A program made the position numbers and the translations under genes. A stretch of DNA of 8,636 nt from an uncultured Ruminococcus sp. (GTDB taxonomy: Bacteria; Bacillota; Clostridia; Oscillospirales; Ruminococcaceae), in NCBI GenBank assembly GCA_900551505.1, contig URWK01000046.1, positions 1 through 8,636 on the forward strand. Reading direction: 5' to 3'. This document shows positions 1 to 5,047 of this stretch, one piece after another (within the stretch, counting starts at the first letter, position 1; every line of letters starts with the position of its first letter). The notes under the pieces were generated by a model. It did no database searches. It saw only the letters and a list, made by a program, of their open reading frames with translations, and was not told the origin of the DNA.

Positions 1-105
1 CATCTCCACCCCCCGCCAACACCCCAAACAACACCCCACCACTCTAACCAAACAATATTAAATCTTGCGCGGGCCCGGCCCCCCCCCCCCCCCCCCCCCC
101 CCCCC
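1..105. other. Probable assembly artefact at the left contig end
   Basis: The first 78 bases are C/A-rich low-complexity sequence and positions 79-105 are an unbroken run of C. Read outward on the minus strand this is a G run followed by G/T-rich noise, the pattern left by poly-G read tails of two-colour sequencing chemistry. The right end shows the same pattern. No coding potential or credible signal is visible. Genuine sequence appears to resume at about 106, only about 10 bases beyond the stop codon of the first gene, so the region downstream of that gene, including any terminator, is missing. Confidence 0.8.
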
Positions 106-115
106 ATATTAACAA

Positions 116-1504
116 TTACGATTTACTAACCTTTTTATAAATACTTTTCATGAACACAAGTGCTGTCACAGTTCCGCAAAGTTCTGAAACAGGAAACGCC
201 CACCAGATTAATTTTTCTGCATCTGCACTCCCGGTAAACAGCCACGCAAGAGGCAACGCAGGCACAAGTAATCTTACCACTGAGAGAATAAGCGAATGTA
301 CCCCGTAGTCAAGCGACTGAAACACACCTTGCAATGAGATATTCACGCCTGCAAACAGATATCCGAGTGTAATTATCCTCAATGCCATTATACACAAAGC
401 CATCGTTTCATCGGATACCGCAAAAATTCCTGAAATCCGGCTTGCGAATATCTGCATCACCACAAGGCATATTGCCATCATTACCAGAATATAACCCGTT
501 CCGTATACAATCCCCTGTTTTACTCGCTTCCGGTCGCCCATTCCGTAATTAAATGCTATTATCGGTATCATTGCGTTGTTCATTCCGAATGCTGCAAAGA
601 ACACAAATTGCTGAATCTTATAGTATATCCCGTAAGCCGTTACAGCCGTTGCCGAAACCATTCCGAATATTATATTTACCCCGTAAGTCATAAATGACAT
701 AAGAGCCTGCATTATAACAGCCGGTATTCCTATCTTGTAAATTTCGCCTATTATATGTATGTCGGGCTTCATGTACTTAAATCCCGTGTCCATATCCGAC
801 TTGTTAAAGGCATAGTGAAATACCGCATCGAGAATAAACGAAACAAATTGCCCGATAACCGTTGCATAAGCTGCCCCTTCTATTCCCATTTCCTTGAATC
901 CGAAGTAACCGAAAATCATTATCGGGTCAAGTATTATATTTACAACTGCCCCTGCTATCTGTGCTATCGTTGTAAGCATGGTCTTGCCTGTCGCCTGCAA
1001 GAGTTTTTCATATGTAACATACATTACTATCCCTAAAGAAAAATTCGTACAGATTTGCAGATAGGATTTTGTCATGTCAATTATAACCGGGTCATTGGTT
1101 TGCGATTTCACATAGGCATCAATCCCGAAAATCCCGAATAACAGAAAAACTATGAATGTACACACTCCAAGAAATATTGAATTGCCTGCAATGTAACTTG
1201 CTTTCTTTCTGTTACCTTCCCCGAGGCTTCTTGAAAGCAGTGCATTTATTCCCACGCCTGTTCCTACTCCGATTGCAACCATAAGCATCTGAACCGGAAA
1301 TGCAAGTGTCATTGCATTCATGGCATAGTCACTCATGTTCTTTATGGTGTCAGTGTCCTTCATGCAACTTACGAAGTAGCTGTCAACGATGTTGTAAAGA
1401 GCCTGTATTGCCATTGAAATTATCATCGGTATTCCCATACTCAAGAGCAATTTCCCTACCGGCTCATACCCCATCTTGTTGCCTGTCGCCTTTTCATTTT
1501 CCAT
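116..1504 (-). CDS. MATE family multidrug/cation antiporter (first paralogue)
   Basis: This 462-residue integral membrane protein has the full length and roughly 12 hydrophobic segments expected of MATE transporters, which export cationic drugs or metabolites across the cytoplasmic membrane using Na+ or H+ gradients. Features shared with the second MATE in this window include the N-terminal KMG..P..KLL.SM..PM.ISM..QALYN.VDS block (residues 10-42), KLLQATGKT (167-175), a DPI.IFGYFG...MG..GAA.ATVIGQ block (193-219) and NNAM.PI..FNYG (309-321). Relative to the paralogue it carries about 9 extra residues in the loop after the first helix (about 46-62). The ATG start is preceded by GGGAGG (minus strand, 1515-1520) at 10 nt spacing. 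It is transcribed alone from 1602-1631, through a leader containing a terminator-like hairpin. Substrate unknown. Confidence 0.93.
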   Translation of the reverse strand: MENEKATGNKMGYEPVGKLLLSMGIPMIISMAIQALYNIVDSYFVSCMKDTDTIKNMSDYAMNAMTLAFPVQMLMVAIGVGTGVGINALLSRSLGEGNRKKASYIAGNSIFLGVCTFIVFLLFGIFGIDAYVKSQTNDPVIIDMTKSYLQICTNFSLGIVMYVTYEKLLQATGKTMLTTIAQIAGAVVNIILDPIMIFGYFGFKEMGIEGAAYATVIGQFVSFILDAVFHYAFNKSDMDTGFKYMKPDIHIIGEIYKIGIPAVIMQALMSFMTYGVNIIFGMVSATAVTAYGIYYKIQQFVFFAAFGMNNAMIPIIAFNYGMGDRKRVKQGIVYGTGYILVMMAICLVVMQIFASRISGIFAVSDETMALCIMALRIITLGYLFAGVNISLQGVFQSLDYGVHSLILSVVRLLVPALPLAWLFTGSADAEKLIWWAFPVSELCGTVTALVFMKSIYKKVSKS

Positions 1505-1526
1505 CTTATAACTTCCTCCCTTTCAG

Positions 1527-1590
1527 AAAAACAAAAAAATCGCATAGCTTTTTTAATCCGGACTTATGCCTTTAAAAAAGCTACACGATT
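1527..1590 (-). terminator. Leader hairpin plus U-tract upstream of the first MATE gene (candidate attenuator)
   Basis: On the minus-strand RNA, positions 1590-1572 pair with 1556-1538 to give an uninterrupted 19-bp stem around a 15-nt loop. It is followed at once by seven U, one G and five U (1539-1527), the form of a Rho-independent terminator. Two of the pairs are G.U/U.G wobbles, which on the plus strand would be A-C mismatches, so the stem is good only in the orientation of the MATE mRNA. The U-tract ends 6 nt before the Shine-Dalgarno. The structure therefore sits between promoter and gene, as an attenuator would. The loop contains the palindrome TCCGGA. I see no antiterminator and no known riboswitch consensus, so how it would be controlled is unknown. 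Confidence 0.75.
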
Positions 1591-1601
1591 ATTCGGAATT
1601 T

Positions 1602-1631
1602 ATTATATCACATTTTTTCGCAGCTTGTAAT
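1602..1631 (-). promoter_or_regulatory. Promoter of the first MATE gene (extended -10)
   Basis: On the minus strand, TATAAT (1607-1602) is preceded by TGA (1610-1608), giving the extended -10 TGATATAAT. A weaker -35-like ATTACA (1631-1626) lies 18 nt upstream, matching four of six TTGACA positions. Transcription is predicted to start at about 1594-1595, just before the leader hairpin that begins at 1590. Confidence 0.7.
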
Positions 1632-1640
1632 AGTCACATT

Positions 1641-1667
1641 TTCACAAACTTTATGAAAACTTATTTT
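1641..1667 (+). promoter_or_regulatory. Weak candidate promoter for the leucine-rich-repeat gene
   Basis: TTCACA (1641-1646) lies 15 nt before TATTTT (1662-1667). The -35 is good, but the spacer is short and the -10 is poor. It is the best plus-strand match that I found in the divergent gap 1505-1710, and it is offered only as a candidate. Confidence 0.2.
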
Positions 1668-1710
1668 CTCGTTTTAATCAGATTTCTTAACCGAAAGGAG
1701 ATTACCCTCA

Positions 1711-2544
1711 ATGAATAACCTCGGAAAACTTTTTGCAAAACTCGGCATAAAGCTTGTAGCGTCTGCCCTGCAACAAACTATTTCTGCCTGTTCCCCTGCT
1801 TCAAATCCCACACCTGCACCTGTTCCGCCGCATATATATAAAAGCAAAGAAATTTTTGTCCGTGATATTTCAGGAAAGCCCGTACTTCTTGCCTACAGAG
1901 GACATGATAATTTCGTTACCGTTCCCAATGTGGTTATTGTCTACCCTAATTGTTTCCGCTCAAACCCCGCAATATCTCATGTTATCTTCCCCGAAAGTGT
2001 ATTCAGGATTTACGGCAACTGTTTCATTCGCTGTGAAAATCTCCGTTCAATAAACATCATGAACCCTCACTGTCAGGTCGCTAAGTCCATGTTCCTCGAC
2101 TGCCCGAAAATTTCAAGGATTACCATTCACGGAAAGTCCCTTGACATACTCTCTGCCGATAACTGCGAACTCCGTGTATCTTTTCGCTATCTCTGTGCCA
2201 GAAACCGTGAAGATGAAGAATACGCACTTTTATCTTCAATGAATGTCGGACGTACTCAGAAATTTGTCGTAGCTGTCGCAATGCTTCAGCGATATGAAAA
2301 TGAAGAACTTGCAGAAGAATTTCTTAAATACCGTATCCATGAAGCTTTACACGCAGTCGCTTCCGACCAGAAAACAGTTTCTTTCCTGCTCGAACGTTTC
2401 GGTCAATATGTATACCCTGCCGTTTTCCCCAAGCTTATCGAATATTCGAGAAAAAACAACTTCACCGAATCACAAATCGCTTTTATGGAATTTTGTAATA
2501 AAAATTCTGTCAATACTGATAATATCGGCAATCTTTCACTTTAA
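1711..2544 (+). CDS. Small BspA-like leucine-rich-repeat protein with helical C-terminal tail
   Basis: A protein of 277 residues. After a Pro-rich stretch (about 29-40) comes a short region of about four degenerate LRR_5-type (BspA/TpLRR-like) repeats, roughly residues 68-155. Recurring elements are I.FP.SV..I...CF..C.NLRSI and MF.DCPKISRITI. Such repeats form a solenoid used for protein binding or surface attachment. Residues about 165-265 are predicted helical and vaguely ankyrin-like (VSFLLERFG, then FPKLIEYSRKNN), with no motif I can name. The N-terminus is Lys-containing and only moderately hydrophobic, ending ISAC at Cys27. This fits a lipobox formally, but QQ in the hydrophobic stretch weakens it, so secretion is uncertain. 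The start is supported by AGGAG 10 nt upstream. It is divergent from the first MATE gene and has no clear partner. Specific function unknown. Confidence 0.75.
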   Translation: MNNLGKLFAKLGIKLVASALQQTISACSPASNPTPAPVPPHIYKSKEIFVRDISGKPVLLAYRGHDNFVTVPNVVIVYPNCFRSNPAISHVIFPESVFRIYGNCFIRCENLRSINIMNPHCQVAKSMFLDCPKISRITIHGKSLDILSADNCELRVSFRYLCARNREDEEYALLSSMNVGRTQKFVVAVAMLQRYENEELAEEFLKYRIHEALHAVASDQKTVSFLLERFGQYVYPAVFPKLIEYSRKNNFTESQIAFMEFCNKNSVNTDNIGNLSL

Positions 2545-2594
2545 TCATTTAAAGCGTTTTATTGTTATCCCAACAAATTTTACTCTTAAAAAAT

Positions 2595-2617
2595 ATTTCT
2601 CATAAGAATTTCTCATA
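2595..2617 (+). repeat. Tandem 10-bp direct repeat upstream of the CPBP gene promoter
   Basis: ATTTCTCATA occurs at 2595-2604 and again, identically, at 2608-2617, a 13-base period. The pair lies just upstream of the -10 element at 2638-2643, where a -35 would overlap, and no consensus -35 is visible there. It could be a regulator binding site, but in AT-rich sequence chance is possible. Confidence 0.35.
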
Positions 2618-2634
2618 CTTCAAAAATCCGATTG

Positions 2635-2643
2635 TGTTATAAT
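2635..2643 (+). promoter_or_regulatory. Extended -10 promoter for the CPBP-like/tadA unit
   Basis: TGTTATAAT is an extended -10 (TG, one base, then perfect TATAAT at 2638-2643). No good -35 lies at 17-18 nt, which is tolerated by extended -10 promoters. The predicted start is near 2650, leaving about a 60-nt leader before the TTG start at 2713. Confidence 0.6.
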
Positions 2644-2695
2644 ATGAAATATCTTAGACCATAATTTAACTAAATATTTGACTAACACTTGAATC

Positions 2696-2702
2696 GGGGA
2701 GG
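2696..2702 (+). promoter_or_regulatory. Ribosome binding site that sets the CPBP-like gene start
   Basis: GGGGAGG is followed after 10 nt by TTG at 2713. The longer reading frame would open at TTG 2689, but that codon lies upstream of this Shine-Dalgarno and has none of its own, so 2713 is the better start. Confidence 0.75.
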
Positions 2703-2712
2703 TAATTATTCC

Positions 2713-3873
2713 TTGAAGAAATTATTTGAATCAAACACACTTGACAATACCAAAAAAAAAGATGAGAAAGACATTATTGATGTGGTTGAAGACTTCGACT
2801 ACAAGACACAGAGTGAAGATTATAACATTGAATATAAAAAGTGGCGTTCCGATAAGAATAACCCTTACGCTTACAACTACATAAAAAACCGTAAAGAACG
2901 TGTCTTTACTGACGGCTATGGATATGTGGAATCTTCACAAGATATCGCAAGAAGAAATGTACTTACAAAAATCGGTACACAAATTGGCTGGGCTTTGATT
3001 ATTTTTTTCGCTGTTAAAACCTTTGTTCCGAATATAATGATATTTATTCTAAGGCTTTTCGGCGTTGATGTTTCAAAATCGTTCTTTCTTGACTACACTT
3101 TCGGAAATCAAACTGCTGTTGCCTTTATAAAAATCACCGAAATTATTCTGAAATACCTTATACCGACAATTTTCCTATGCCGTAGTTTTAAATTTCCCGA
3201 CAAAATAGCAATTCCTCTGTACTTCAAGGACAAAAGAGAATTTTTTACGGGAATTTCAATAATGTTCGCCTTTCAGCCTGTACTGTTCGCTATAAGTATA
3301 GGGATAAGGTCGTTGTTTTCTAACTTCGATTACGCATCTGAACAACGTGTTTTCTCTGAATTTTCGATAACTTCCGTTCCGATTATACTTTACTTCGCAT
3401 TCTCTGTACTGGGAATACCTCTGCTCTGCGAATTTTTTATTCACGCTTCATCTCTGCACGTTCTGAGGCAGTTCGGGGACTGGTTCGCAATCATATCTAC
3501 CGCAATTTTCAGTGTAATTATCGAACACGAACGCTTTTCGATAGTAAGCACTTTCATAATGGCGGTAATTATCGGAATGTTCGTTCTCAGGAGCGGAACA
3601 ATCTTCATGGGAATAATCATGCGGTTTATATATACTTCATTTACGGGAGTTGTATTTGTGATGCTTAAACTCGGCATGGTGAAACAGATTATTATTGTAT
3701 GCATAGCTTCGGAGATTGTTGGAATTATCGGGCTTATCGCCTCGAAGAACAATACTTTTAAAAATATGAAGCTTGTAAACAATGACGGTGTGCCGTACAG
3801 CAAGAAATTTATTCCCCTGCTCACCGCTCCGACTTTGATTTTCTCAATATTTTGCAGTTTAATTTTAGGTTGA
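2713..3873 (+). CDS. CPBP (CAAX/bacteriocin-processing-like) membrane protein, probably catalytically inactive
   Basis: This 386-residue protein has an acidic, charged cytoplasmic N-terminus (about 1-85) followed by about eight hydrophobic segments. The second half keeps the layout of CPBP intramembrane proteases: motif 1, then LR.FGDWFAI, motif 2, a G...LR.G segment, and motif 3. The catalytic residues are changed. Motif 1, normally EExxxR, reads CEFFIH (239-244). The motif 2 His aligns ungapped with Glu271 (a His follows at 272). The motif 3 His and first Asn align with Arg304 and Tyr307. Only the second Glu of motif 1 (Glu240) survives. The family assignment comes from recalled consensus, not a search. 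TTG start at 2713; an alternative upstream TTG at 2689 lacks a Shine-Dalgarno. It lies 5 nt upstream of tadA and is probably co-transcribed with it. A non-proteolytic scaffold or chaperone role is inference. Confidence 0.7.
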   Translation: MKKLFESNTLDNTKKKDEKDIIDVVEDFDYKTQSEDYNIEYKKWRSDKNNPYAYNYIKNRKERVFTDGYGYVESSQDIARRNVLTKIGTQIGWALIIFFAVKTFVPNIMIFILRLFGVDVSKSFFLDYTFGNQTAVAFIKITEIILKYLIPTIFLCRSFKFPDKIAIPLYFKDKREFFTGISIMFAFQPVLFAISIGIRSLFSNFDYASEQRVFSEFSITSVPIILYFAFSVLGIPLLCEFFIHASSLHVLRQFGDWFAIISTAIFSVIIEHERFSIVSTFIMAVIIGMFVLRSGTIFMGIIMRFIYTSFTGVVFVMLKLGMVKQIIIVCIASEIVGIIGLIASKNNTFKNMKLVNNDGVPYSKKFIPLLTAPTLIFSIFCSLILG

Positions 3874-3878
3874 TACAT

Positions 3879-4355
3879 ATGTACAATAAATTTATGCAGA
3901 GGGCAATTGAACTTGCCGGGAAGGCTTATTCTGTCGGTGAAGTCCCGATAGGTGCGGTTGTGGTAAGCAGAAGAAAAAACAGATTCGGCGAAATTGTCGG
4001 CGAGGGCTTCAATAATCGTGAATCCGAAAATAATCCTGTCGGTCATGCGGAAATTATCGCTATACAGAAAGCTTCCATAACACTTAATGACTGGAGGCTT
4101 TCGGGATGTGATTTGTATGTAACGCTTGAACCGTGTCCGATGTGTTGCGGTGCTGTCATTAATTCAAGAATAGAAAGGCTCTATTTCGGAGCTTTTGACG
4201 AAAAGGCAGGGTCTGTTTACTCGGTTCAGGAAATGTTCCGCTTTCCTTACAATCATAAACCCGAAATTTATGCGGGAATTATGGAAGACGAATGTAGCAT
4301 TATACTTTCTGATTTCTTCCGGAAACTGAGAAAAAAATCATTTGACATTGAATAA
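3879..4355 (+). CDS. tadA: tRNA-specific adenosine deaminase TadA
   Basis: This 158-residue cytoplasmic zinc enzyme deaminates adenosine 34 to inosine in the tRNA-Arg anticodon, allowing wobble decoding. The deaminase signature is complete: HAE (56-58), with the zinc-ligand His and catalytic Glu, and PCPMC (85-89), with the two zinc-ligand Cys (86, 89). The C-terminal helix region ends in ECSIILSDFFRKLRKK, typical of TadA. A few extra residues (about SRRKNRFG) lie between the second strand and the EIVGEG turn. The frame opens at TTG 3852, but the ATG at 3879 follows the CPBP-like stop by 5 nt and gives the normal TadA N-terminus. The Shine-Dalgarno (AGG, 3867-3869) is weak, so reinitiation after the upstream gene is likely. 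ATG 3894 is a less likely start. The 3' end contains the promoter of the next unit. Confidence 0.95.
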   Translation: MYNKFMQRAIELAGKAYSVGEVPIGAVVVSRRKNRFGEIVGEGFNNRESENNPVGHAEIIAIQKASITLNDWRLSGCDLYVTLEPCPMCCGAVINSRIERLYFGAFDEKAGSVYSVQEMFRFPYNHKPEIYAGIMEDECSIILSDFFRKLRKKSFDIE

Positions 4356-4370
4356 AATACATAGTATAAT
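4342..4370 (+). promoter_or_regulatory. Perfect consensus sigma-A promoter of the kinase-MATE operon
   Basis: TTGACA (4342-4347), a 17-nt spacer and TATAAT (4365-4370) match the housekeeping sigma factor consensus at all twelve positions. The -35 lies in the last codons of tadA (Phe-Asp-Ile-Glu). The start is predicted at about 4377, at the foot of the hairpin described next. Confidence 0.85.
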
Positions 4371-4376
4371 TTCTTA

Positions 4377-4406
4377 TATACCCCTGTCCGTTACGGCAGG
4401 GGTGTA
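4377..4406 (+). promoter_or_regulatory. 5'-terminal stem-loop in the kinase-MATE mRNA leader
   Basis: Positions 4377-4386 pair with 4397-4406 (10 bp including one U.G), with a core CCCCTG/CAGGGG. After one bulged T (4387), CCG (4388-4390) pairs with CGG (4394-4396) around a TTA loop. No T-run follows, so it does not look like an intrinsic terminator. Because the upstream promoter should start transcription at about 4377, the hairpin would form the extreme 5' end of the mRNA. That position could protect the transcript from 5' decay, or serve as an RNA or protein binding site. Confidence 0.6.
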
Positions 4407-4447
4407 ATACTATACAGAGAAAAAATTTATATTGGAGGTATTAAAAA

Positions 4448-5044
4448 ATGGGAAAATTTATTGTTACTATCGCCCGTGAATACGGTTCGGGCGGAAGAAC
4501 CGTTGCACAACTTGTCGCAAAGAAACTCGAAGTTTCTTTCTATGACAACAAAATGCTTGAACGTACGGCGGAAGAAAGCGGTCTTGCAAAAGAAGTTATC
4601 GCAGAAGCCGAACAGAAAAAAACAAACAGCTTTCTCTACAGTCTTTACATGAACTCTATGGAACTGCCGATTTCCGATAAAATCTTTATCGTACAGAGCA
4701 AAATTATAAGACAGATTTCTGAACAGGAATCCGCTGTTATTGTCGGTCGCTGTGCGGACTATGTACTCAGTGAATATTCACCTTGCATAAGAGTATTTCT
4801 CCATGCCCCTCTTGAAGAACGTGTTAAAAGAGCTGTCGAAGAATACGGAGTTTCCTCAAGGAATCCGCAGTTTACAGTTATCAGGAAGGACAAAGACCGT
4901 TCTTCATACTACAACTACTTTACTGACAAAAAATGGGGTAAGGTTCAGAATTATGATATTGCCCTCTCTACTTCAATCGGTCTTGAAGAATGTGCTGATA
5001 TTATTGTTAAATACGTTAAGACCGTCATCGGCAAGGAGGAGTAA
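4448..5044 (+). CDS. Cytidylate kinase-like family protein (Cytidylate_kin2 type)
   Basis: A 198-residue cytoplasmic P-loop protein of the cytidylate kinase-like family, which presumably transfers phosphate from ATP to a nucleotide-like acceptor. Visible features are the N-terminal strand and loop FIVTIAREYGSGGRT (4-18), VIVGRCADYVL (97-107), the strand FLHAP with following ERVKR (117-128), and the lid-type DKDRSSYYNYFTDKKWG (148-164) followed by YDIALST. The loop GSGGRT lacks the Walker A lysine of true cytidylate kinases (GSGK). To my knowledge this is usual for the family, with Arg17 perhaps substituting. It is not the housekeeping Cmk, and the substrate is unknown. ATG start with GGAGGT 8 nt upstream. 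The promoter is at 4342-4370. It ends 3 nt before the second MATE gene, whose Shine-Dalgarno lies in its last codons, so the two products are probably made together. Confidence 0.85.
   Translation: MGKFIVTIAREYGSGGRTVAQLVAKKLEVSFYDNKMLERTAEESGLAKEVIAEAEQKKTNSFLYSLYMNSMELPISDKIFIVQSKIIRQISEQESAVIVGRCADYVLSEYSPCIRVFLHAPLEERVKRAVEEYGVSSRNPQFTVIRKDKDRSSYYNYFTDKKWGKVQNYDIALSTSIGLEECADIIVKYVKTVIGKEE
5034..5041 (+). promoter_or_regulatory. Ribosome binding site of the second MATE gene, inside the kinase gene
   Basis: AGGAGGAG overlaps the last codons of the kinase gene and stands about 6-8 nt before TTG 5048. It supports the TTG start and implies translational coupling across the TAA stop at 5042-5044. 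Confidence 0.75.
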
Positions 5045-5047
5045 TAT

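Noticed and set aside
1578..1590. Start-stop GTG-TAG in the first MATE leader as a minimal leader peptide for ribosome-mediated attenuation
   Set aside because: No Shine-Dalgarno is possible so close to the predicted 5' end, and the codons lie inside the stem.
2562..2576. Hairpin TTGTT/AACAA as terminator of the leucine-rich-repeat gene
   Set aside because: Only five mostly A-T pairs and a poor T-run; too weak to call.
3441..4046. Long minus-strand open frame of 201 codons across the CPBP-like/tadA junction
   Set aside because: It lies antisense to two genes with recognisable families and shows no family features or ribosome binding site of its own.
4388..4396. ACGG in the kinase-MATE leader hairpin, reminiscent of the ACGR loops of the guanidine-II (mini-ykkC) riboswitch
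   Set aside because: The ACGG lies partly in the CCG/CGG stem and not in a tetraloop, and the required second hairpin is missing.
4377..4406. Intrinsic terminator for tadA
   Set aside because: The stem is strong but no T-run follows on either strand, and the structure sits just downstream of a perfect promoter.
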